Below are positions 57,257-64,000 of a DNA stretch of 64,000 nt, piece by piece (the stretch's first letter is position 1; each line of letters starts with the position of its first letter). The DNA is from a virus. The stretch is from the IMG/VR virus record IMGVR_UViG_3300017917_005384, positions 1 through 64,000 of that record. One strand, given 5' to 3'. A program made the translations under genes and the position numbers. The notes under the pieces were generated by a model. It worked only from the letters and a program-made list of their open reading frames with translations. It was not told the origin of the DNA and did no database searches.

Positions 57257-58267
57257 ATGCCTACATATCAAAGATTACGATCATTATTAGATTATAATGG
57301 AAAAATTGCACCTTATATATATGGAAATAATATACATAAACGTATAAGTATTATTACTAAAGAACATGAGGATAAATACAATAAACTTTATAATAACAAT
57401 AAAGACAATAAGATAGAAAATAATACAACATTATGTATGTCGCCGTTAAGTAATTTACCTAATTACAAACTTAAATCATATATAACAGAAAATAAACTTA
57501 ATATTAAAACAGTCAGACGTACATCCAAACCTAATATTTTAGTAATAAATGATTCTTTAATTAAAGAATATTATTTTAATTCTCATTACTATAACACAGG
57601 CCTATTTTATATAGTTCCAGTTGAATTTTTAAAAACAATACAAACTAAAAACCATAATGAAAAATTAATAGCTGATTTTTATTATATAAACGATAACATT
57701 TTAGATGTTTTTAAAACTAAATATCCAAATTATTATAATGAATTAATACAATTTGAAAAAATTACAGGTAAAATAATAGATATTGAATGGGGTAATAAAA
57801 AAGCATATGAATGTTTTGATTTATTTATAAGTCTACTTGACGAAAATTTACCCTATAAAATAGTATTTGATCATAGTATCAATAACGATATCAATAAAGA
57901 TTTAGTAATAGATGATGATATGTTTATAAATTTAATAAACATGCTGAAAAGTTCAGATAAAGACAATCATAATTTAGCTCGTGAAATCGTAGCTAATTGT
58001 GAATTAGAATTATCTAAACCATATATTTTATTTCTATTATGGAAATATGAAGAGTTTAAAAAAACAAATAATAATAAAAATTTTAAATTTTGTTTAGATG
58101 CACTTAAACCATATAAAGAAATATATTATAATAGAATGTTAGATAATTTTCTAGCAAAAATAATAAATAAACACCCCGAATATTCACAAACTATATTTAA
58201 TTGTTTACGGTTATATATAAATAACGAAAATAATAAAGATATTATTAAAGGAATAACTATTTCTTGA
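57257..58267 (+). CDS. Hypothetical third partner of ATPase/VWA pair
   Basis: A 336-residue protein starting MPTYQRLRSLLDYNGKIAPY one base after the ATPase stop. Helical C-terminal half (LFLLWKYEEFKKTNNNKNFK). No domain recognised. Tight coupling suggests it is a substrate adaptor or target of the ATPase system. Confidence 0.6.
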   Translation: MPTYQRLRSLLDYNGKIAPYIYGNNIHKRISIITKEHEDKYNKLYNNNKDNKIENNTTLCMSPLSNLPNYKLKSYITENKLNIKTVRRTSKPNILVINDSLIKEYYFNSHYYNTGLFYIVPVEFLKTIQTKNHNEKLIADFYYINDNILDVFKTKYPNYYNELIQFEKITGKIIDIEWGNKKAYECFDLFISLLDENLPYKIVFDHSINNDINKDLVIDDDMFINLINMLKSSDKDNHNLAREIVANCELELSKPYILFLLWKYEEFKKTNNNKNFKFCLDALKPYKEIYYNRMLDNFLAKIINKHPEYSQTIFNCLRLYINNENNKDIIKGITIS

Positions 58268-58275
58268 TATTTATT
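58266..58275 (+). promoter_or_regulatory. Late-type GATATTTATT motif
   Basis: Overlaps the upstream stop codon and lies 24 bases before the ATG at 58300. Confidence 0.35.
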
Positions 58276-58299
58276 GTCAAATACAATAAAATACTAAAC

Positions 58300-58773
58300 A
58301 TGAAAAAAACTGAATTATTATCTTTAATAAGAGAAGAACTTAAATTAGAGATGGCTGCTATTGCATCTGGATTAAAATTAGCCGATAATTGGAAAGAATT
58401 ATGGGAGACTGTACCTGAATCTATTAAATTATCAACACGATATAAGCGTATAATTGATTTTTTAGAAGAAAACGGAACTGGAACTCTTAAAGATATTGCT
58501 ATAGAAAAATTTAATTCAACCGACACAGCAGTATGTAACCAATTAGTAAAAAGATTAAAAGAACTAGGTATAGTAGAAAGTACAGGATATGTTAGAGAAC
58601 CTAAATATAAAGAAAAAACTACTACTCCTGGAGCATTTGGTCGTCCTAAACTAACAGATGAAAATGTTAAAATGTTAGGTTTAAATATAGTTAGAAAGTT
58701 TAGTAAAGGTTTAACTGATTTTACGGATGAAGAAAAAGAGTTAATACAAAATATGTATAATTCTATTAAATAA
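58300..58773 (+). CDS. Leader-bearing winged-helix protein
   Basis: A 157-residue protein. Leader MKKTELLSLIREELKLEM. Residues ~35-90 (YKRIIDFLEENGTGTLKDIA, CNQLVKRLKELGIVESTG) look like a winged-helix DNA-binding domain, also found in the gene at 59485. An extension follows (EKTTTPGAFGRPKLTDENVK). The stop overlaps the next start. Confidence 0.6.
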   Translation: MKKTELLSLIREELKLEMAAIASGLKLADNWKELWETVPESIKLSTRYKRIIDFLEENGTGTLKDIAIEKFNSTDTAVCNQLVKRLKELGIVESTGYVREPKYKEKTTTPGAFGRPKLTDENVKMLGLNIVRKFSKGLTDFTDEEKELIQNMYNSIK

Positions 58774-59240
58774 TGGCTAAATATAAAAAAATAGTTCTTT
58801 TAAGTTGTGTTGCAACTAAATTACCTCATGCTGCTCCGGCTGAAGAACTATATAATTCTCCTTTATTTAAAAAATCATTAGAATATGCTAAATCATTAAA
58901 TCCAGATGATATAGTAATATTATCTGCTAAACATTATGTTTTACCGTTACGGAAAGTTATTAAACCTTATGATAAAACATTATTGAATATGCCTAGTGAA
59001 GAAATACAAGAATGGGCAGTACAGGTATTAAAAATATTAGCAGATAAATATAATTTAGAAAAAGATCATTTTATAATATTAGCAGGAGATAAATACAGAA
59101 AATATATAACTCCTCAAATAACACATTGGAGTGCTCCGCTAAAAGGATTAAGAATTGGGCAACAACTATCCTGGTATTCTAAAAAAATTGCTAAATTAGT
59201 AAAAGAAGGCTTAACCAAATTATTAAATTTATTTAAATGA
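58773..59240 (+). CDS. DUF6884-type protein
   Basis: A 155-residue protein: IVLLSCVATKLPHAAPAEEL, YNSPLFKKSLEYAK, IVILSAKHYVLPLRKVIKPY. The C-x-x-x-K...PAxxLYxSxLFKKSxxYA...LSAKxxxL...PYDxTL pattern is that of small DUF6884 proteins. Related larger folds occur in queuosine/7-deazaguanine-type DNA modification enzymes, but that link is only inference. Confidence 0.65.
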   Translation: MAKYKKIVLLSCVATKLPHAAPAEELYNSPLFKKSLEYAKSLNPDDIVILSAKHYVLPLRKVIKPYDKTLLNMPSEEIQEWAVQVLKILADKYNLEKDHFIILAGDKYRKYITPQITHWSAPLKGLRIGQQLSWYSKKIAKLVKEGLTKLLNLFK

Positions 59241-59479
59241 AAAAAATAGCTAAATTAATGGAAATGTATAAAGAAGATGCATACCATTATGATGATTTTA
59301 ATGATAATCAAATATCAAAAACTTTAAATAAATTAAATGAATCTATTTCAATTTTAGAAGAACATACAGTAAAATCATACGCCCAAACTATTAATGAATT
59401 TAAAAATTCATTACAGAGTAATGAAGAAAAAGAAATTATGGATGATTTTATACAATATTGTAAATATTATAACAAATAA
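59237..59479 (+). CDS. Small helical protein, 80 aa
   Basis: Starts MKKIAKLMEMYKEDAYHYDD; the first residues include LME/M. Two long helices. ATGA overlap with the upstream gene. No family recognised. Confidence 0.55.
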   Translation: MKKIAKLMEMYKEDAYHYDDFNDNQISKTLNKLNESISILEEHTVKSYAQTINEFKNSLQSNEEKEIMDDFIQYCKYYNK

Positions 59480-59484
59480 TAAAA

Positions 59485-60483
59485 ATGAAAGTTAAACAAC
59501 TACGTGAACTAATTCGTGAAGCAATCCATGAAACATTAAAAGAAGCTGAAATTTCTCCACAAGAAAAAGCAGCTAAAGATGCTGAAATAAATTCCATAAA
59601 TAAACAAATTCAAGCTTTACAAGCTAAAAAATCTGATCTTTCTTCAGGACGTGCATCTGTAGTATCTGAAACTGGATTAAAAGAAATGGCTCGTACACCC
59701 ATTAAATATAAATTATCTGATAATTATCAAGATAAAGTTTCTCAATTACCTTATGCTGGCTCTGAAAAAAGAATGAAATGGATAAATGGTATTATTGATT
59801 ACATTAGTCAAGAAGGATCAACAGATATTACATCAGTAGCTAAAAATAAATTTAACGTTCCTCAACCTCGTATAGCAGATTATGCTAGAGATATGATTCG
59901 TTTAGGTATTCTTGAACCAGAAACCTCAGGAGTTGTACCACAATTTATGCAATCTAACGATAAAGAAAAAACAACAGATGATTCAGAATCATCTACATTA
60001 GATATGGGAAATTTATCAAAATATTTCTCACCAGTTTCTAATGATGATAATGGAAATGAAGAAGATTTTAATACTGAAGAAGAACCTACAATAGGTGATA
60101 TAGATAATAAACCTGTATCTACTTCTAGTATGTCTGATGAAGACTATAATGCATGGGATAAGTATTATGACTTAAAAACTAAACTAAATGGTGTTAAATC
60201 AGATTTGAATAAAATAACTCGTAGTAAAAAAAGAGGTAGTGTTGCTGGTGATATTAAAGATAAACCATCTACTGAAGAACAACGCTTACGTGATTTGAAA
60301 AAATCCTTAGAAGATAGAATCAATACTTTAGTACAAAATTCTGATTATTTAAAGAAAAAAACCGGACAAGAAACAACACCCACTCCTGAAATAGAAGATA
60401 TTGAAGATGATGAAACAATAGATGAATCTTTCGACTCATATCAACTTAGAAAAATGCAATACTACGCTGGTATTAAAAAATAA
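59485..60483 (+). CDS. Leader-bearing winged-helix protein with LAGI-type tail
   Basis: A 332-residue protein. Leader MKVKQLRELIREAIHETLKE (IRE/A site). A short coiled coil and a winged helix (MKWINGIIDYISQEGSTDIT, IADYARDMIRLGILEPETSG, ~90-150) precede an acidic disordered region and a second coiled coil. The C-terminus YQLRKMQYYAGIKK resembles the RMQQLAGI motif. May be a packaged DNA-binding protein. Confidence 0.6.
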   Translation: MKVKQLRELIREAIHETLKEAEISPQEKAAKDAEINSINKQIQALQAKKSDLSSGRASVVSETGLKEMARTPIKYKLSDNYQDKVSQLPYAGSEKRMKWINGIIDYISQEGSTDITSVAKNKFNVPQPRIADYARDMIRLGILEPETSGVVPQFMQSNDKEKTTDDSESSTLDMGNLSKYFSPVSNDDNGNEEDFNTEEEPTIGDIDNKPVSTSSMSDEDYNAWDKYYDLKTKLNGVKSDLNKITRSKKRGSVAGDIKDKPSTEEQRLRDLKKSLEDRINTLVQNSDYLKKKTGQETTPTPEIEDIEDDETIDESFDSYQLRKMQYYAGIKK

Positions 60484-60486
60484 TTT

Positions 60487-60837
60487 ATGAAAAATAAAAC
60501 GAATTTTATTCAATTAGGTTTATATATAATTGCTAATTTATTATTAACTTTAGGAATAATTTGGATTACAACCCGTAAACCTGAAATGCCTATCGAATAT
60601 AAAACAGCAATTGATTCGCTTTCAAGAATTAATAAAATGTTGCTTGATAAACAACAAAAAATTGATAGTACAATTAAAGTATATAAAACTGAAATTGATC
60701 AAATTGATAATAGAATAAACAATATTAAAGAAAAAACAACTATTGTACGTGAATATTATCATGAAATAAATAATAGAGTTATTCAATATACTCCAACACA
60801 AGTAGATTCGTTTTTTAAATCACGTTATAATTATTAA
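60487..60837 (+). CDS. Spanin/holin-like membrane protein
   Basis: A 116-residue protein with an N-terminal transmembrane helix (FIQLGLYIIANLLLTLGIIW) followed by a ~65-residue periplasmic coiled coil. This is the layout of an inner-membrane spanin. It lies three bases before the endolysin gene, which fits a lysis cassette. A holin role is less likely with one TM segment and a long coil. Confidence 0.6.
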   Translation: MKNKTNFIQLGLYIIANLLLTLGIIWITTRKPEMPIEYKTAIDSLSRINKMLLDKQQKIDSTIKVYKTEIDQIDNRINNIKEKTTIVREYYHEINNRVIQYTPTQVDSFFKSRYNY

Positions 60838-60840
60838 TTT

Positions 60841-61491
60841 ATGAATATCTTACAAGTAGAATTCCCTGCAAATCAATATATTAGAGAAGAACACCCAAAA
60901 AAACAAATCTACCTACATCACACTGCAGGTAATAACAGTGGTACAAATGTATTTAGATGGTGGGCATCCAACCCAGAAAGAATTTCCACATGTGTGGTTA
61001 TTGCAGGTCCTGGCTCATCAGATGGAGATGGTAGGATTGTACAAGGATTTAGTTCTAAATACTGGGGATTCCATCTAGGTATTAAACGTAATACATTTGA
61101 TAGATTTGGACTTCCTTTTATAAATCTAGATAAATTATCAATTGGTATTGAAGTTTGTAACTGGGGGCAGCTATCATTTACAAATGGTAAGTTTTACAAC
61201 CATGTAGGAGGAGAAGTACCTGAAAATCAGGTAACTAAGCTCGATGTTCCATACAAAGGATTTACATATTTCCATAGTTATTCTGATGCACAAATCGCTA
61301 GTATAAAAGAACTTTTGCTTCTTTGGAAAGATAGATATAATATTCCTTTAACGTATAGAGAAGATATATGGAATGTAACTTCTAGAGCTCTTAGAGGAGA
61401 AGCTGGAGTATTTACTCATAATTCAGTCCGTACTGATAAAGTAGATGTTTATCCTCATCCTAAATTAATTCAAATGTTAAAATCCCTATAA
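60841..61491 (+). CDS. N-acetylmuramoyl-L-alanine amidase (endolysin)
   Basis: A 216-residue protein of the amidase_2/PGRP fold. IYLHHTAGNNSG (H26, H27) gives the first zinc ligand and conserved region. IGIEVCNWGQLS has the conserved E, and FTHNSVRTDKVDVYPHP has the other His and the K-x-D-x-x-PHP end. It cuts the amide bond between muramic acid and the peptide stem. No signal peptide, so it needs a holin or other export route. Codon use is less AT-rich than its neighbours. Confidence 0.85.
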   Translation: MNILQVEFPANQYIREEHPKKQIYLHHTAGNNSGTNVFRWWASNPERISTCVVIAGPGSSDGDGRIVQGFSSKYWGFHLGIKRNTFDRFGLPFINLDKLSIGIEVCNWGQLSFTNGKFYNHVGGEVPENQVTKLDVPYKGFTYFHSYSDAQIASIKELLLLWKDRYNIPLTYREDIWNVTSRALRGEAGVFTHNSVRTDKVDVYPHPKLIQMLKSL

Positions 61492-61896
61492 ATGAAAAAA
61501 ATACTATTTATTCTATTAATATGTCCTCTACTTAGCCTAGCACAGACCAAATCTCAACCAGATACAATTGAAATCCCAACTCATGTTGCACGACAAATAG
61601 TAAAGGATTTAGTTAGTTGCGATAGTTTAAAAGCAATTCATGCTCTTACAGTACAACAACTTACATTAACTGAACGCAAAGTAGATGTTCAAAATAATAT
61701 TATAAAGGCTCATGAAGAAAAAGGTATAATGTATGAACAACGGATTCAAGTTGAACAAGATAAATACCAAGTAATGAATAATTGGGTAAAAGATTTACAA
61801 AAACAAAACAAAAAACTTAAAGTAAAATTACGTTTTATTCAAATTGCAGGTACTGCTGTTATTGGGGGGTTGACATATTTATATATAACCAAGTAA
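61492..61896 (+). CDS. Exported coiled-coil protein, spanin-like
   Basis: A 134-residue protein. Signal peptide MKKILFILLICPLLSLAQ, a periplasmic coiled coil (~65-110), then a C-terminal hydrophobic helix (IQIAGTAVIGGLTYLYI). No lipobox, so it is not a classical outer-membrane spanin. The two hydrophobic ends might span the periplasm. Starts one base after the endolysin stop. Confidence 0.6.
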   Translation: MKKILFILLICPLLSLAQTKSQPDTIEIPTHVARQIVKDLVSCDSLKAIHALTVQQLTLTERKVDVQNNIIKAHEEKGIMYEQRIQVEQDKYQVMNNWVKDLQKQNKKLKVKLRFIQIAGTAVIGGLTYLYITK

Positions 61897-61922
61897 ATTT
61901 ACATATTAATATTCATATAGTA

Positions 61923-61953
61923 AGTCTAGCCTATTAAGGTTAGACTTTTCTTA
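61923..61953 (+). terminator. Rho-independent terminator of lysis operon
   Basis: AGTCTAGCC-TATTAA-GGTTAGACT (one G-T pair) followed by TTTTCTTAT. Confidence 0.8.
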
Positions 61954-61963
61954 TATATTTATA
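61954..61963 (+). promoter_or_regulatory. Late-type TATATTTATA motif
   Basis: Directly after the lysis terminator and 15 bases before the terminase ATG at 61979. This is one of the best-placed late promoter candidates. Confidence 0.5.
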
Positions 61964-61978
61964 TATATAAGTGACCAA

Positions 61979-63553
61979 ATGAATATAAAAGATATAATTA
62001 AACAAGAATATATTAAATGTGCCATGGATCCGGTACATTTTTTTCGTAAATACTGTTACATTACCCACCCTGTAAAAGGAAGAGTATTATTCCATTTATA
62101 CCCATTCCAAGAAGAAACATTAGGTAATTTTAGACAACATCGTTTCTCCATTATAAATAAATCCCGCCAGTTAGGTATTTCTACATTAGTAGCAGGATAT
62201 GCTTTATGGACTATGTTGTTTAATAAAGATAAAACAGTATTATGTATAGCTACTAAACAAGAAACTGCTAAAGGTATGGTTGAAAAAGTACAGTTTATGT
62301 ACAATAACTTACCTGCTTGGCTACGTGGAAATCAAAAACCATTATCTGATAATAAATTATCACTTAAATTAGCTAATAATTCTCAAATTGTAGCTACATC
62401 TGCCGCTTCAGATGCTGGTCGTTCTTATGCAGTATCTTTATTACTAATAGATGAGGCTGCGTTTATTGAAGGTATTGATCGAATTTATACAAGTATTAAA
62501 CCAACAATTGCTACTGGTGGAGGAATCATTGCATTGTCTTCTCCTAATGGTATTGGTAATTGGTTTCATAAAATGTATACTGAAGCCCAAATAGGAAAAA
62601 ATGATTTTAAAGCTATAGAATTAAAATGGAATCTTCATCCTGATCGAGATGAAAAGTGGGAAGCAACAGAAAGAGCAAATATGTCACCACGTGAATTTGC
62701 TCAAGAATATGATTGTGACTTCCTCGGCTCTGGGAATTCAGTAATTGAACCAGATAATTTATCTTTTTATGAACAAACCTTTATACAAGATCCTGTAGAA
62801 CGTCGTTTTATGGGTGGTGATTTTTGGATTTGGCAGTACCCTGATTATACTAAATCTTATATTGTATGTGCTGACGTGGCTCGTGGTGATGGTAGTGACT
62901 ATTCTGCGTTTCATGTCATTGATATTGAAGCATGTGAACAAGTTGCTGAGTATAAATCACAAATAGATACACGAACATACGGCAACATGCTTGTATCAGT
63001 AGCTAGTGAATATAACAATGCTCTACTAGTAGTAGAAAATGCAAATGTTGGTTGGGATGTAGTAAATACTATTATAGAAAAAGGATATCAAAATTTATAT
63101 TATTCACCTCGTGCATATGGTGAAATGCATATGGATAAATGGTTAGCTAAAATAGATAATGAACAAACTGTCCCTGGATTTACTACATCAGCTAAAACAA
63201 GACCTCTTGTTATCTCCAAAATGGAAGCGTATATTCGAGATAGAGTATTTACTTTTAGATCTAAACGATTATTAGAAGAATTAAGAGTATTCGTTTGGCA
63301 ACATGGTAAAGCTCAAGCACAAAGTGGATATAATGATGATTTAGTTATGTCATTAGGTATTGGATTATTTGCTAGAGATACAGGTGTTAAATTTCACCAA
63401 CAAGGTTTAGATTTAGCTCGTGCTTCTTTAGGTGGAATTTCTAATACTATTCATAATATGGGTAAAATGCCAATGTTATCAAATGGTCAATCTAATCCAT
63501 ATAAGATAGAAACACAACATGGTATTGAAGATATTACATGGTTGTTAGGTTAA
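61979..63553 (+). CDS. Terminase large subunit, gp17-type
   Basis: A 524-residue protein. ATPase: Walker A-like SRQLGIST (62-69), Walker B LLIDEA (155-160) and coupling motif SSPNG (~187-191). Nuclease of the RNase H fold: ADVARGDGSD with D299, VVENANVG with E353, and GYNDDLVMSLGI with D453/D454. It cuts concatemeric DNA and drives packaging through the portal. T4 gp17 is 610 residues. No inteins or insertions seen. Confidence 0.93.
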   Translation: MNIKDIIKQEYIKCAMDPVHFFRKYCYITHPVKGRVLFHLYPFQEETLGNFRQHRFSIINKSRQLGISTLVAGYALWTMLFNKDKTVLCIATKQETAKGMVEKVQFMYNNLPAWLRGNQKPLSDNKLSLKLANNSQIVATSAASDAGRSYAVSLLLIDEAAFIEGIDRIYTSIKPTIATGGGIIALSSPNGIGNWFHKMYTEAQIGKNDFKAIELKWNLHPDRDEKWEATERANMSPREFAQEYDCDFLGSGNSVIEPDNLSFYEQTFIQDPVERRFMGGDFWIWQYPDYTKSYIVCADVARGDGSDYSAFHVIDIEACEQVAEYKSQIDTRTYGNMLVSVASEYNNALLVVENANVGWDVVNTIIEKGYQNLYYSPRAYGEMHMDKWLAKIDNEQTVPGFTTSAKTRPLVISKMEAYIRDRVFTFRSKRLLEELRVFVWQHGKAQAQSGYNDDLVMSLGIGLFARDTGVKFHQQGLDLARASLGGISNTIHNMGKMPMLSNGQSNPYKIETQHGIEDITWLLG

Positions 63554-63555
63554 TA

Positions 63556-63565
63556 AATATTTATT
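63556..63565 (+). promoter_or_regulatory. Late-type AATATTTATT motif
   Basis: Three bases after the terminase stop and 18 bases before the portal ATG. Confidence 0.5.
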
Positions 63566-63583
63566 AATATAATAAAAATACAA

Positions 63584-64000
63584 ATGGCTGAACAAAATAC
63601 AGGCTTATTTAACAGATTAAAACGATTATTCTCTACAGATGTTATTATTAGAAATGTTGGAGGAAATCAATTAAAAACAATAGATGTTGATAGAATCCAA
63701 GCATACGGTAATGTTAAAACCAATGCTTTAATTGATAGATTCACCAAGTTACATCGCTATGGTGCTAACATGCCATACAACCCAACAATGAATTATCAAA
63801 CACTTCGCATTCAGTTATATACTGACTATGAAGCAATGGATACAGAATCAATTATTGCTTCTGCTCTTGATATTGTAGCTGATGAGTCTACTTTAAAAAA
63901 CGAAGCTGGAGAAATATTACAAATTAGAAGTGCTGATGAAAATACTCAACGTATTCTATATAATTTATTCTATGATGTGTTAAATATTGAATTTAACCTA
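63584..64000 (+). CDS. Portal protein, gp20-like, 3' end cut by window
   Basis: The first 139 residues of an open frame starting MAEQNTGLFNRLKRLFSTDV. IQLYTDYEAMDTESIIASAL followed by DIVADEST is the (Y-x-x-M-D-x-x-x-x-I-x-x-A-L-D-I-x-A-D-E) signature of T4-type portal proteins. Location right after the terminase supports this. The portal forms the dodecameric ring at one capsid vertex. Confidence 0.85.
   Translation, partial: MAEQNTGLFNRLKRLFSTDVIIRNVGGNQLKTIDVDRIQAYGNVKTNALIDRFTKLHRYGANMPYNPTMNYQTLRIQLYTDYEAMDTESIIASALDIVADESTLKNEAGEILQIRSADENTQRILYNLFYDVLNIEFNL

Noticed and set aside
1-64000. Stop-codon reassignment
   Set aside because: TAA, TAG and TGA all serve as terminal stops, and core genes such as terminase and gp6 read through without internal stops.
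1-64000. Temperate lifestyle
   Set aside because: No integrase, repressor or attachment-site pair was seen in this window; absence here does not exclude genes elsewhere.

Overview
The window is one contiguous, strongly AT-rich stretch of a large tailed-phage genome. All supported genes are on the + strand. The structural and DNA-processing genes place it among T4-like myoviruses: gp25-like and gp6-like baseplate wedge proteins, a gp5-like spike, a gp55-like late sigma factor, a DnaG-type primase, a gp17-type terminase, and the start of a portal gene. A Bacteroidota host (Flavobacterium/Bacteroides-type) is likely because Shine-Dalgarno sequences are almost absent, the promoter -7 boxes read TAnnTTTA or TAnnTTTG, and several small proteins resemble families common in Bacteroidota phages. 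No integrase or repressor was seen. The host call is an inference.

Region 1 (1-12.3 kb) is an early/accessory region of small genes, most with their own promoter. Every promoter has a G(G/T)CAAA box exactly 16 nt, start to start, upstream of a TAnnTTTA box. Two paralogous repeat-protein families are amplified here: seven MORN-repeat genes and four genes of a WxKxEYDAQGN-repeat family. The region also holds an ArdA-like antirestriction candidate, AT-hook proteins, a tRNA-Leu(UAA), two tRNA-like elements and a new-looking three-way-junction RNA. A transition zone (12.3-13.5 kb) has three tandem 11-bp repeats, a strong terminator and a T5orf172-type nuclease-domain gene.

Region 2 (13.5-32 kb) is the late structural region: sigma factor, baseplate spike, gp25, gp6, large tail proteins, a leucine-rich-repeat adhesin candidate and three related short tail proteins. 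The genes are tightly packed, often with TAATG or ATGA overlaps, and are preceded here and there by an AATATTTAT motif that may be the late promoter.

Region 3 (32-60.5 kb) mixes replication genes (GIY-YIG protein, primase, PD-(D/E)XK nuclease, DEDDy exonuclease) with about two dozen proteins that start with one of a few short helical leaders: MIKLxDIL.E, MKKSELRxIIkE and xINEIxRMQQLAGINE. The leaders end in (L/I)xE, like the capsid-targeting sequence of T4 internal head proteins. Their cargo includes an ADP-ribosyltransferase/metalloprotease-like protein, an acetyltransferase, an OmpA-like protein, winged-helix proteins, Cys/Lys-rich basic proteins and a ParB-like protein. The best hypothesis is a modular set of capsid-packaged proteins injected into the host. 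The region also has a FAD-dehydrogenase gene split by a homing endonuclease plus an acetyltransferase gene, and a MoxR-AAA/VWA pair.

Region 4 (60.5-64 kb) holds lysis genes (spanin-like protein, amidase endolysin, second spanin-like protein) and packaging genes (terminase large subunit, portal start). The window cuts a MORN gene at the left edge and the portal gene at the right edge.
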